Shown here one piece after another: positions 37,763-51,015 of a DNA stretch of 64,000 nt; within the stretch, counting starts at the first letter, position 1; every line of letters starts with the position of its first letter. The stretch is from Lagopus muta (taxonomy: Eukaryota > Chordata > Aves > Galliformes > Phasianidae): positions 42,436,103 to 42,500,102 of the forward strand of contig NC_064435.1 of NCBI RefSeq assembly GCF_023343835.1. The letters are read 5' to 3'. The position numbers were made by a program, and so were the translations under genes. Below the pieces are notes generated by a model. That model saw only the letters and a list, made by a program, of their open reading frames with translations, did no database searches and was not told the origin of the DNA.

Positions 37763-40700
37763 CTTCTAATGAATAGATGCTCTGAAATTTCCAAATCTGA
37801 GTCATCTGAATTCACTACTCCTCTCAGAAATCTTGGTTCTGTAGGAAAATTCTATGTACACCCTCATTTCCCTACAGCTATTTTTAATATATCACCTGGC
37901 TCAGGATCAGGAATGCTCATGTTATTATTGATAGTAAGTCTTACTGACATTAACAGTCATATAATGATATTTGTTCACTTATAAGAAGTTTTAATTAAAC
38001 AGATTATTTTCAATAAAGGATATCCAAAGGGTGATATTATGAGGGCCTTGTTCCATGTATGTTCAATTCACTGAGTTACATTTTCACTTTGAAGTTAACA
38101 GGAGTCTCTACCTATACCACTGTAACATTTTGTCCAAGACTGTGGGCACCATTATATGGATGAAGCACTTTTTCATCCGTTTTCTACCAGAAAATTTGGC
38201 TGTGATATTTTAAATGGCAAGTTTTCTTTTTTTTTTTTCCTGTTTTATCTTAGAGAACATGTGATAACCACAGTTTGGAAACATGCTTAGCTCACTTGCA
38301 TCTTAGTCAGTGCCTGTTATCAGTGGCAAGGCAATTGTACCTCACCAGATAGAGACTACCTTGAACTACAGACTATAACTTGATGTTGCATACAATAAAG
38401 TGTAAAAAGACCCAAACGACCTTCTGATTCTCTTCTTCTTCAGACCATGGTTTCGAGGTTGACCAGGTGTTGTAAAATGCAAATGATGAAGAGAAGATCT
38501 CATGGAAAGGCTGCTAGAGTCCAGACCTTAGGATACTGGGAAGGAAGCTTGTCACCTTGAGGGTTGCTCTCTGGCCTCGAGCTTCAGGGAGCAAAGACAC
38601 TGCGTGCCCCTCAGTCACTGTGATGTGGTTGGCTTTGTGAGAAATTTCAGTGGAAGGACAAGTCCCAAAAAGCTAAATGTTTTCTCATTCCTCTAGTCTG
38701 TAGCCTGAATTCAGGCTATCACAGATTTCATCTCAAACAGGAACTATATAGAGAAAAATCTCCTCTTTTCAAACTGTTCTCCAATTTGCTTTCACTGGAT
38801 GACAACTGTGACCCTATTAGTATCTCAAGATATGATTGAGCCAAGGAACTTGTGTGCCTGCATACATATGTGCACGTGTGAGCAGTGTTGTGAAACAGTC
38901 TATACTTCCATCTCTACTATAAAGCACCAGCCTAGTACTTCTAACCTAACTTAAATCTGAGAATCTGTGAAGTAAAGAAAATTTTTTCTTGAGTGTGGCG
39001 CAAAGAGAGCATTTTGGGAAGTACAGAGTTTTAGGTAGGATGTCAGAGGTATGAAGACAAATGTTTCAGTCATTCTTCTGAGCCTGAGTTGTACTGTTGC
39101 AAAGAAATACGTTCTAAACCTGAAGCAGGCAGTGACACTTGATCCTGGCAGACAGGCTGGTGCAGCTGCTAGGAGGTATAGATGGTCCCTGTGCCAGTCT
39201 GTCCTACTGCCTTTGGATGAGCAGCCAAGCTGAGCGCCCAGTCCACGCTTGGGAGATGACTTGGGAATCCATGTTGTATTGTGATGCTGAGGAAGCTCCA
39301 ATTTACTCCAGATGGGAGAGGGATGCCAGGTGTTGGGTGTTGTCTTGGTGGGCTATGAAAGCCATGCACAAAAAGGAAAGACTAGATCTTGGCTCTCCAC
39401 ACTGTGTTGGAGGGGCTGTCCAGCCAGCTTAACACTGATGTATGATGTGCCAGTCAGTTGGCAATGGTAAAGTCTTATTTGTCTCCCAAGAGCCCTGGAA
39501 GAAATTATACTGGAAAGGATCTGACCAAAACCTTCTGCCAGAGCATGTTTCCATGGGAATATATTACTTCCATGAGTTGGCATCCTCCTGTGAAATATAC
39601 CCCTGTGGTCTTTACCAGTTTTTACGCTTTAGTTTCTGAATGTGTGAACTCACAGGCTCCCGAAGTTATCCATTTCCCTATGTTTCCTCAGTCCAGCAGG
39701 TGAATCACCTGCAAAGCACTTAGCCAAACAAGGGCTTTCAAAAAATGTATCCTCTGCAAGAAAAAAAATCCCACACTCCCATTTGGGATTTTTCACTTTT
39801 CTTTGAAATAAGAAGTACTTTGAATACGTAAGCATTCCTGCATTGCTCTATTACCAAGTTGGAGGAAAATAGTTATATTTTTTGTGTCTTTATTTTTATA
39901 GTCTCTATCATGCATGTGTCCTGAAAAAGAGGAGCATCACATCACACAGATCTAGGGATTCACTGAACAGCAAAGAATGCTATGGTGAAGAATATACAAA
40001 AATAGGACATTTATAACAGGCTAAGATTCAGGATGGGCTCCTTGTGGTCTGATTTTATTTAACACGTGGTGGGCCTCTGTGAGCCTGAGAAGCACAGGAA
40101 CAGTGACAAACAGCTTAATAATTACAGGATGGTACATCACATCACATGTTCTTGGTCATTGACCCAGCCCAACTCTTGACCTGTTCTATGACTGTAAACA
40201 AATTCTTTTATTGTCGCAGACCAACCCTGCTGTCTGCATCCAGGCAAAACAGTCACTGCAATAAAATTCTGTCCTGCTGTATGTTTTATGACTAATCACA
40301 ATAATGTTATTCCCTTCCTCTTGCCTACAGCAAGATCTTCTTGCACCACAGCCCCCTGAGGGACAGGGCTAAATGTGGTACGATTTGGCAACAGGCTGTG
40401 ATCAAAATCAGATCTGAACATCAGTATACAGCAGTAGTGACCCACTTTCACTCTTTACTTCCTCCTCTCATCCATGGTTCTCAAAAATCACTTGCCTCTA
40501 GCATTGTCACTCTTTTAACTCCCAACCTAGAAGATCTGCTGTGCCAGAGCACCCCATGACTCAGAGAGATCCAAAAAGCCTGAGCTTAGCAGCATGCCTA
40601 CTGAACTGAGACAAATAAGATGAGCAGGTCAGTCTGACGAGCTAATCAGAACTCTCCTCTAGGAAAGATTATGCTTTCAGGACATATTCCACATATTGCA

Positions 40701-41935
40701 GAAAGCATGTGGAATAGAGCCAAGGCAGAGATACCAACTCCAGCATAACCCACGTTCTCTCAGACTTGCATATCCTCAAGGACAGTTTGTCTTTTGACCT
40801 AACATTAAGAACCCTTAAAAAGTAAAAGATCTCTACTCTTCCCTTCCTTCTTAGCAGAGATGTTTCTTATCTAATCACTTTCTCTACTTAATTTTGTCCA
40901 AAAAATGGGGATTTTATAGCCTCTGAAAAATTGTCTCCAAGTGCCCAAAACAGAGTAGGTACAAGAGTCTACGAGATTTCTCACATCTCCTCCATGTGAA
41001 TCCTCACTGCCTGCATTTATGACCCTTGGAAGGTTTCTTAGCCATGGCAATAGGTTTGACACTTATGTCTCTTCTCTACCTTAGGCAGGGACAGCCCATT
41101 TTGTGGCAGAACAGCTGCAGATGGTACCTACTGCTTTAGCTTCACAAATGTGTCTTCAAATTCGAGTCCAAAAATATTACTGCTAGACGTCCTCAAGCCT
41201 TAAATTCATGACTCTTCTACATTTTTACACACCCTACAGCCTTTTTCTCCATCTTAAATGCATAACAAAAGATCTCTGTTGAAGAAGTAGGTAAGATACG
41301 TGTGTTTTATGAACTGAGCTCCTCTTATCTACACAACCATATCAACAAAGTATTTTCCAGTAGTCTCAGTCAAGTATCAGAAATATAGCATATTAGCTGA
41401 ATGGCACCCTGGGAGTGGCCCTCTGTTCAGACACGCTGGTGGTCATATCCATTCCACGCACGATTCAGTCTTCAGTGGCTTCAGAAGAATGGCAGATAGC
41501 TAATGAACAGCAGCCGCCTCTGCCACAGCGTGTGCTGATCCACAGCTCTAGCCACAGCCAGCACATTCATGAACCCCTTTAAAAAGCAAAAATCTTACAG
41601 CTCTTCTAAGAAAAGCCATAGTACAAACTCCAAAGGTTGCAATTTTGCTTTGAGGCACAAGTGAAACAGCTTTTTTTCATTTCATCATTCTTTATAATTT
41701 TTGCATTGAAGAGGAGTAGTAAGACTTTGCAGATCAATACATACATGCTAAGGGAAGACCTGTAAGAAGAACAATGCAGTTCTTATCTGCAATATGCTGT
41801 TTTAATAAGAATTACCCACCACTGTTCTTCATACTTGTAGCACCAAATTCACATGCAGGGTTTAACACCGAAAATAAATAAGCAGTGACTTACTCTGTGT
41901 GCACGTGCCTGTGTGTAGTATGGCAGATACTGGGG
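37763..41935. other. Non-genic sequence
   Basis: No supported gene, RNA or recognised transposon. The open frames of up to 116 codons at 38,950-39,830 overlap on both strands and are not supported. Confidence 0.5.
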
Positions 41936-42018
41936 CAGATCGTCAGCTGGTGTAACTCAGCCTAGGTCCATTGACTTTAATGGAAACGTGCCAACTTACC
42001 CCAGCTGAGAATCTGATT
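41936..42018. repeat. Ancient palindromic MITE-like element 1
   Basis: The left arm CAGATCGTCAGCTGGTGTAA pairs with the right arm near 42,018, whose complement reads AATCAGATTCTCAGCTGGGG and then TAAGTTGGCACG. The centre is CCATTGACTTTAATGG. Arms are about 40 bases with mismatches. The layout, a long palindrome around CCATTGA..TCAATGG with AGCTGGTGTAA arms, matches an old non-autonomous repeat family I remember from reptile and bird genomes; I cannot name it. It is non-coding. Confidence 0.75.
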
Positions 42019-42057
42019 ATTGTTTTGCAAGTTCTTGCATTAAAGATCAGCATTCGC

Positions 42058-42148
42058 ATTCTGCTCTGTTACACTGGTGTAAGTGGGAGTAACTTCGCTG
42101 GAGTCTCTGGAGTCCTGCTTCATTTACATTATCAGGAAGGCAGAATTT
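42058..42148. repeat. Ancient palindromic MITE-like element 2
   Basis: The left arm ATTCTGCTCTGTTACACTGG then TGTAAGTGGGAGTAACTTCG pairs with the right arm, whose complement reads AAATTCTGCCTTCCTGATAA, then TGTAAATGAAGCAGGACTCC. It resembles the common reptilian palindrome with AATTCTGCTCTCAGTTACAC arms. It lies only 40 bases from element 1. Both are heavily substituted. Confidence 0.7.
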
Positions 42149-44099
42149 AGTCCAAAATCTTAATGGCAGTAAAGCAGTTTTTACTTCCACGGTGTTTCAT
42201 CTCTTTCCTTTTCTTTAAAACAAATTAAGAAATAAATAATGTTAAGAGTGAAAACGAAAGAATATCAGGCTGTCATGGAAATTCTCAACTAAAATCTTTT
42301 TCTTCTCTGACTCTCATTTGCAAGCTTTGTGCAAATAGTTTATTTGATTTGACACCTATTGCACAAAAGGCTTCCCCTTCTGTTCTATCAGGGCTGGTAT
42401 CAAGAAAAGAGAGAAAAAAATAGCACAGCTGGTAATACAGAGAACCCAAAAATATACAAAGACGTACCAGAGGGAATAGTCATCAACATAAAGTGAACAA
42501 GCACCCAGACTATTGATTACATGCTGCTCACAGAACACCAGGCATTTCTGCCAACTTCTTTCCACTCTTACACTGAGCTGCAGACAGCATGTTGTACTTT
42601 GCATCATCAGTTTTGATGAATAATGCACTGATAAACACTGCAGCCAATATTCTGGAGGAGCTGAGAAGCCAGATGTCATCTGGACCTCCAATAGTTTTAA
42701 CCCTGGGTCTCTGACAGACACAGAAATAAACACGAGACATGCGCCACAGAATGGGAGATTCCTAAATGTGAGGCTAGGTATAGTATTAAGCTGGCAGGAA
42801 TGTGGAAAATGGATAGACTGTATTTCTTTCACAAAATACTTCCACAGGTGCTGAGAAAGTGAGAAAGCTCCTGCTTCATCTGCTTCCTGGAAAGATCTTC
42901 CAAGTGCAATATCCAATTTGTGGTGCCCAGACAAAAGAAACAAGGTTATTTTCATCAACTCAGTCCTACATGGCACTGCTAGACTCCATGAGGAGGGGAA
43001 GGCTCAGTGGACTCACCACCTTGCAGAGTGAGGACCGCATTTGGAAGGGTGGATACATCCATCCCACAGCCATGATTTCAATGTTGCATGTCTTAGAGAT
43101 ACAGCAGATCTTTTCTTTTCATGGGCAGCCATTTATGGCAATGTTTCTCAACCATTGTTTAAAATGCCGTTTGGTATTTATCTCGTGGTTTAAATACCAT
43201 TTGGTGTTTATCTTGTGTGTTTCCTCATCAGTGAGGCCTGGCTTTTACAAAAACAATCTGTGGGCCCACTGGTTCTACCCTGGTTCTGAGGTCAGTGCAC
43301 AGGGGACCTCGGATTCTGGAAGGGTTTCAAAAGTGAGTCTTATCAGCACCAGCTGCCCTTTAAAATCTCATTCAATTTACCAATATTATCAATGAAATTA
43401 TGCAATTTGCGAAGGAAGCTATTCTACCCACCCCAGTAATGTGAGGTCTCAGCATGCTATATAAGAGTAAAATTTACTCTTTTAATGAATGAGAGAAAAG
43501 GCTCTTCCTTCCCCAGAATTATACTGTAAAGGGCTCATTGCTAACTTGAAATCCTGTTTAAGGAAGATCTGCTTATATAAAAAGCCAAATTAGGCTCTCA
43601 AAGGCTCAGCGTATGCCTAAGCAACGGAAGAGCAGTTTCTCTCTGCTGGCAGTGCAACATTGCTAGGGTCAGGAAGCCCCCTCATGGTTTGCTCACCAGG
43701 AGGAGGGATGTATTATTTGAAGCATCCTAAATGTTCTGCTTTATTTTACTGCCAGAACTTCCCAAGAAAAACTACATGTAGAAAAGAATATATATGACTT
43801 AAGTATTGAGGAGAATGTTTTCCCTCTATTTACTTTCTCCACTTTCTTTTGCACCTGAGTAATCATTCCTGGCATAGCTAGCAAATGTTCTAAGACATGC
43901 CCCTCTCCTGCTTTGAGGGGAAATCCAAAAATAGGTAACACACTCCTTATACATGCTATTTCTTTTCCATTCAGCTTGTCAAATATCTGACAAACGTGAA
44001 GCATGAATAAGGACCTCTTAAAGGTATGAAACAGTCCAAAAAGAAAACTGGGAAGTGCTTAAAACAAAGAAATAGATCGGGAAATGCTTACATAGACAA
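42149..44099. other. Non-genic sequence with long chance frames
   Basis: Two of the longest open frames in the window are here: 206 codons on the minus strand (42,976-42,356) and 178 on the plus strand (42,859-43,395). They overlap each other. Neither shows a domain, signal peptide with a plausible mature protein, or codon pattern I recognise. The minus frame ends in a hydrophobic stretch near VFVYFWVLCITSCAIFFSLF. I do not call either a gene. Confidence 0.45.
43157..43217 (+). repeat. Tandem duplication of a ~30-bp unit
   Basis: GTTTAAAATGCCGTTTGGTA then TTTATCTCGTG (43,157-43,187) is followed directly by GTTTAAATACCATTTGGTGT then TTATCTTGTG (43,188-43,217). The two units differ at about six positions, so the duplication is not recent. 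Confidence 0.85.
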
Positions 44100-44700
44100 G
44101 GGGTAAGTGGTAAAAAGGCAGATGCAGTGACTACAGTGGAATTTCAATTATACTGACATTGATGGGCATAGCAGTAGTGGAGTCATTAAGGATGGATGCG
44201 CGTTTCTAAGTGTGATACCAAACTGTTTTTTCGGTTTGAGGAGCAATCAACAAGACCAGGGGCTATTTTGGACTTAGTCCAAGGAAATGAAACTAGGTGA
44301 AATGAATAACACAGAAGATAATAAACCCTTAGGGCCAGGTTATAACATCATCAAATTGCAAGCACTTCTGAAAATATTTGTGAATGGTTATAAAAGTACA
44401 GTAATTTTGAGGACAGAATGAGTTGAAGAAAGTTGATTGGAATCAACTGTTTGTGGACAATAATGGAAAAGCATGCAGTATTTAAGAAATGGAGAGACTG
44501 CTATTTCTGTTCAGTTTATTAGAATTGAAGTCAAAATGATAGCAAAAACAAGCTAATGTGGCCTCAAAAAATGTAATAAAGGTATCAAATGCTTTCCTTA
44601 TTTAAAAGGCCAGGCATCCTTGAAAAATGGGAAGGTTTGGCAGTTTGAAAATGAATGAGAAAAACATTGTGAGAATACCAACGATGAATAATATCCATTA
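44100..44700 (+). mobile_element. Ancient CR1/L3-like LINE, endonuclease-region fragment
   Basis: At 44,252-44,287 the plus strand reads TRPGAILDLVQGN, matching the T.RGAILDLVLTN block at the end of the CR1 endonuclease. AAACTGTTTTTTCGGTTTGAG just upstream aligns with the preceding N(C/S)F..E block. Downstream AGCTAATGTGGCCTCAAAAA, TGTAATAAAGGTATCAAATG and AAAAGGCCAGGCATCCTTGA keep the order of the linker before the RT domain (..PMWLTKNVM..). Many stops and shifts. It belongs to the same old class as the minus-strand fossil at 20 kb but covers a different part of the element. Confidence 0.6.
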
Positions 44701-47430
44701 AATATTTCAATCAAGACTGAAGCCAAGTTGCTCAAGTGTATGCATGCAATGTAAATGGTAAAAAAGAAGAATAAAAAAAGAAAGAAGATAATGAAACACG
44801 GAGCACTTGTTCATATCTATTTCCACACATCAAAGGACAAGTGCTCAGACTACAATTCCCACAGCAGTGGAGGGACAATACAGTGTGGTTCTCCTCAAGG
44901 AGTGGGCCATTAATGGAGTTGCCGGCTGATGGGGACCTGCATAACAACTCTTGTACAGTAAGAATCTGATCCCACTTTTGTGACGTTGAAAACCACTTAG
45001 AAGTGGCCTTGTAAGAGTGCGGGGTCTACACTGGCAACGTGCTAGTTATTATCACCTGCCATGACAACCTGGGAGATGAATGTGAAATTGTACTTACTGA
45101 TCTATACAAAAGAATCCAGTGGCACAATCAAGTGATCAGAGAGGTGGATCAAGCCCATCCATTTTAATTCCCTGAAAAGAACCTCCTACACACATAGCTG
45201 AGTTCTCTGCCTCACCTGGGATGGCCACAGCCTCCAAGTGAGAGGGGCTCTGGAGGACTTGCTTCTGCCAGCAAGCTACCACAGTATCTTGTGTTTTACA
45301 TGCATTTTCAGCTGACGCTTCCTGGCAAAATCTTGATATCTTCTCCTGAATGCAAATTAGTGACACCAGAAAGGGCCAGAGTCACCTGGCAGAATCTTAC
45401 CCAGGGAAGGAAACCAGACATTACTTAGTAAGAGACTCTTCAGGGAGGTGAACAGGCAGCAGGATCTTGAGAAAGCAAGAGGCAGTGTGGTTGGGAAGGA
45501 GAATGTGCTGAAGAAGTTACTTTGCGTCATCTCGGGAAGAGGCAGGATGTCCTTGGTGAGCGTGCTGCAGTCAGCAGCGAGCCTGGCCAGCACAGACGGG
45601 GCTGGCCACACCTGGTTGAACAGCAGTTCATCCTCCCGTAGGGACATGTTGTTCATCTGGCAGCATCTCCTGCTGCTGCACTGAGCCCGTTATGGAGACT
45701 TCTGCTTTCCCCAGGGAAGTAGGTGACAGAGCCTTCCTCCTTTCCTGCCACAGTCCCATGCTTCTCAGCCTAGACTGCCAGATAGATATGCCACGACATC
45801 ACCAACAGCGTCAGCTTGCAGACTTCTCCAGGCTCCACGAAGGCTGGAATTACTCATTTCCTGTCAACCTTGTAAAGTGGAGAGTTCAAGATCATATACC
45901 AAATTTCAAAGCAAGCCTTTTGCTTAACAACTCCAGGAAAACTCTTCCAATTTTTCAACTTGTAAAAGATAAAGATTAAATGGAGAATCTTTCTTCTCTG
46001 AAGATTCACAGCTGCAGAACCTGGAAAGGGATCAATTTAAATGAATTCTTCATTCAGCTACAAATGTTCATTTCACCATTTTCACCAGATACCTTCCGAA
46101 CACAAGACTGTTCAAAACAGAGTAAGCGTTTTTTGGGAAACACACCAGATCTGACATGGGTGAACCTCTCCCTGAAATGATGAAACCACGTGCAGACGAG
46201 TCTTGGAGACAGCTGATTTCTGGTTTTCATGGTCTGAAGAACTGCCAGTGGTTGAATTTCACAGTAAGCCCTGTACTCAGATTTCCACAGTGAGGGCCAA
46301 AGGCAAAAACAGACTGTGGAGGATCATGGCTGTTTTCTGGACCATGTTGTCATGGTTCTGTGGGAAGTATGAACAATATTATATTCAACAGTTTTATGCA
46401 GGAGTAAGCATGGAATAGGCCAGAGAAAGTAGGGAGTTAACCCATGGACTGGCAGAAACTGTGGTTCTGGCTTCAAAGATAAAAACAAAATGCAGTTAAT
46501 TTTTTTTCCAGTTATAAGTCGTGGAAATGAACATAGTTAAAATTAAGCTTAATAAGTGATTCAAATTGTAGATTTGTAGATCTTGCAATTATAGGCTGAG
46601 GTCCAAACATGAGCAGGATCAATCCTTTGCATGCCACCCTTCACTCATCAGTGAGATTGTTTGCAAGTAGAGGATGGTCCTGAGTGGAACTGAAGTTTAT
46701 TGTATGAATCCTCTCCCCTCAGGCACTTTGGCACCTACCAGGCACTAAGCATCCCCCAGCTGTCCCCACAGTCTGCCTTTCCTATGCCTGATGTATCACT
46801 AGTTCTCATGGCCCTCTGGAGCTCACAGACACCCTACTAGCCTGCACTACAAGCTGGCCTGGGGAAGATGGTTCATATTGTGCTTGCAAAAATCACAAAA
46901 CTCCACAGGAATTTCAACCCTGAAATAGTGGCGCAATTTTCCACGAGCCCGTAAAAATTTAACATGGAGTGTAGAAGATCACACATACCTGTGCAGAATC
47001 ACTTGTCACTTAGGTAGAGATACTCTGGAAAGTTCAGAGTGATGGAGTCAAAATCATCTGTTTGTAGAGAAAATGCATACTTCTTGTTTTATAAAGTGAA
47101 ATTTGTAGAAAATGAGACTGTTGGTGATCCATAAAACCCTGGGAAGCTCAGATCAGGGTGTCTCTCCTTTTGTCTAAGCACTCATAGTAAGTAAGGAACA
47201 AAGAAAGGATTGCAGGAGTGTAGAAAACAGTAAATTTTTTTTTGCAAATCCTACTGCACAGTCTGTCTGGGAGGAGGAGAGAGCCCCAGCCTTTGTGATG
47301 GGAAAACTTGCCACATATTTGCCCTGGGTAATGAGCTCAGAGGAGGAGATTTGCAAGAAGACTTTGCATTGTTCGTGGAGGCTCTCGAGCAGAGGGAGGG
47401 TGGAATTCCATCTGTTCACTCCAGCGCGGT

Positions 47431-47460
47431 TCAGTGAGCTGCTTCACTTTTAATGGTTCA
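47431..47460. repeat. 30-bp nested palindromic motif, copy B
   Basis: It contains AGTGAGCTGCTTCACT followed by TTTAATGGTTCA, three differences from the copy at 24,030-24,059. It is followed by CTAGGCTGTGAC, which is not shared. Confidence 0.6.
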
Positions 47461-50400
47461 CTAGGCTGTGACACTTAGCAGAAATTACGGTAAATGTTTT
47501 TTAAAACCTTTACATTATCATTTAAGAAGATGCATGACAAGATCACTGAAAAGCTAACCCTTTGATCTCTGTCTCTTGTGAGGTTTTTTGTCTGATAATG
47601 GAGACAATGTAGCATGTGCCATTGAGGTTGGGTAATGTCTTGGAGTGCTTACGTTCATTTCACCCCCCATCTTCATGACACTCTCCATCATATTTTTCAC
47701 ACAATCACACTCATAGAAGATAGATTCTTACTTACAAAAGGTATAGTCACCTTAGCATTTTCCATACTGCTCTTAACATGCTAGGAGTGCTGAGATAGGA
47801 AGCACCCTATGTTACACTTTAGGTGGAATTCCACTTTGCCTGCTTGAGTGACTCTTTGAACAATGTAAATCATTAAGTCTTTGCAGTGGTGCAAGGAAGG
47901 TGGCGGGGGAAGGGAGTTCTCTGAGTGATGCTTGTTCAATGCAGTTTCACAGGAAGTACGTTTATTTTCCATAAACCTTTGAAAAGGAACAAATGGTTCA
48001 CAACAAAATCGGATTAACTTGAAAGACACGAATGGGAAGTCACAGTATTTCTTATGCACCTTGGGGTTCAATCAACATTTAAGACATTTTTTCTCCTTAC
48101 ATTTTGTCCTTAGCATCACAGTTTTCAACAGTTTGTAGTATAAATCTGTCTTTGCCATCTGGAAGAAAGTGTATGGAATGTCTGCAAAATTTCTAGAAAC
48201 CATTCAGATGTCTTCACTGTTGTAGGAACTGGCCCTATAAGTAGCAAGAGAAAATCTTTATCTTTTTGCACAGAAGAAAGGAAATAAATATATATGAAGT
48301 CAGACTCCCCACACATTCATGGCTTGCAAAGCATTCTGTCATTTTTTTCCTAATCTAGGAATTGTTCATGGATTTTTGAGACAGATCACCCCTTCTTCAA
48401 CTGCTCTGACCAAGTAGTATATTTCACAAAGAGGCAACCTGAAAAACAGAGGCTGTGGATTCCAGCCATTTTCACCTTCTCCAGCATTCAAGAGTTAATT
48501 ACTAAAGCCTGTCATTTTCTATGATTGAATGATTCTATAATTTTAGACATAATAAATGAGAACTCTGAAGTAAAACATAGTTAAGCAAGCCCATAGAATT
48601 CTTGCTATAGTGCCATTGAGTTGGCCCTCTCATTGAAAAATATCTGTTTTCCTCCTGCAAGATGGAATCTACCAGAGGAGCAGAAGGATGCTGAGACAGT
48701 TTAGGAGAAGACTGACAACTATTCACTGAGAAGAGCCAGAGAGGTCACTGGAGAGGGAGAAGAAAAAGCAAGGGCTGCAGCTGAATTCCAACCAGAATAA
48801 CGCAATACTTTGAATAAGTCAGTAGTAATGAAGGCAAAGAAACTAGAAGTGCTGGTTGGGATTTCAGCTGTGAGCAGCTTCATATGGTCCCCTCTAGCAG
48901 ACAAATAGGGTAAGGCATTTCTGACCTTGAGAATTTGTGTGACACCTAAACAAGAATAAATAAACTTAGGAAACGCAAACAGCTGAATAGTGGCACCAGA
49001 GACATGCCTTGCCTTGCTCCTTGCATCATTTCCATGCTCTTCTCTGCCAATGCTCCCAGCTCACCTGTGCAGCTGGTGAGGCCAGAGAAGCCCTCACACC
49101 ACAGCACTCATACTGGTGCCTCCAATAGGATCTGGCTCATCTCAAGCAGGAGAAGAGGCAGTGAGAGCCCCCGCTCACCCTCCTCAGTTCTGCTAAAATG
49201 TAAGTCCAAATATTTCCTCTCAAGCAATACCCAAATCCCTCTTACGGATTTTCAAAAGCTCATTTGAATGGCGGTATCACAGCACTGGTGTAGTGGCCAG
49301 TGAATGCTTTATGTTGTAGGAACATGCTACCACTCTGCCTAAAAGTGAAATTCTTCCTGCAGGAATATCTGTATCTCATGGAGCTGGAAAAGTACGGCCA
49401 ATATCAAGCAAATAAATCTATTTGCATGTGGACTTTGACTGGTATCAAACTGGCTCATTTATTGCCACAACTCTTTGCTGGGAGATTTTTGTTCTGCTGT
49501 AGAGCTGCTAAATTCCCCCTGAGTACTATTAGTGTTGCAGCTTTTTATGTCTCTCTCCATGACACTACTCAATGCAAGTTATAATTAACTCAGAGGAAGT
49601 AGAAGGGGATGGTCTCTGACTGTACAGGGGGAGATGGGTACAGAACAGAAAAAATAACCTTCAGGCCTTTTATTTTCTCCTGACCATTCAGACTTTGGGC
49701 ATTTTCTTACTTCGTCTTTCTTCTCAGAGGCAGCCCAAAGCCTGTTTTCAGGCACAGACAATGGCATCAGGACAAATTTTGGAGGCCAAAGGGGCACAGA
49801 GTGACTTAACTTGTGAAACCTTTGTACTGGCCTTTTGCACAAGACTGTGCAAAAGGTTTTAAGCCTTGGAGAACTGCAGAAGCCATCCTGGCTGATATCC
49901 CAATACCAAAGGTGACAGTGTGTATTTCAGCAACACTGGACAATCCAGAGAACAATGTATTGTTTAACTATTAAAGATTTAAATGTCAAATGCAGGAGCT
50001 GCCCAAGTTTCCATAGATTCCCACATTTGTTCATGTACATACAAGCTTTAGGGCAATTATAGGGCTGAGGCATGCAAAAACAAGCTGTGAGGGCAACAGA
50101 GCATTTCTGAAAGTACATGAAGTGAAGTAGGATACTGGTGAGGCTTCTTGCAATTTTTTTGAAGTACTGCATGGTACAGCGTAAAAAGGTAGCACAGCCA
50201 GCAAACTAACGGTAACATGGCACATGCTCTGGACACAGAAATTACTTCTCTAGCAGCAAATAGTGTATGTTAATAAGATCTTATCAACATCTAGCAGGGT
50301 TCTTGGAAGTTGACAAGAAAAAGAAGACTGGGAAGCTTACTTGGACACCTCTCCTGCAGATACATAGAACCACAAGTAACTTTATGCAACCAAATGAACC

Positions 50401-51015
50401 TACAGAGTTCAGCAGGACCACTCATATGCACACATTAGTCATATGGGTTTACATAATGTCAGCTCACAGTCTAAACAGTTCTTATTTTTTAACTATTAAA
50501 AAAGTGAATTTCTGAACCAAGAAGCCATTTGAATAGCTAGTATGCTATTTTGATCTGCAGTCTAATTTGAAAACTCATCATTATTTACATGCTAAACATA
50601 AATGGTGCATTTGGAGTTGTTATGGTCTACCATGTGAATCCTTATTTAAACACTACAAAAAAGAGGATTTGTGACTCAATAGATCATATTAGCTTTAAAC
50701 CAGCTATTCCTGTTGATCAACTCTATTTTCTTACTGCCCAGCTTGCACAAATTCACATGATAAAAAGTCCTTATGACATATTTACTGCTGTGTCAAATTA
50801 TGTGGTCATTTTAAATTTCTTTGTATTTTTTCTGTAATATTCTGTGCAGCTTGGCATTCTCAGAGGAGAGTAGCAGTCTTAGCCAAGGTGAACCTACTTT
50901 GATCTCAGCCCAGTGGCAGGTGGTAATGAGCTTCCACAAGTTTAAGAAGGATTCACAAAAGTATTTTCTCCTTCACCAAGTGATGTCTGTGATGCTCTCT
51001 GGGAATGTCTTTCTC

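Noticed and set aside
48515..48545. Possible isolated CR1 tail (ATGATTGAATGATTCTATAA)
   Set aside because: No CR1 body on either side; too short to support.
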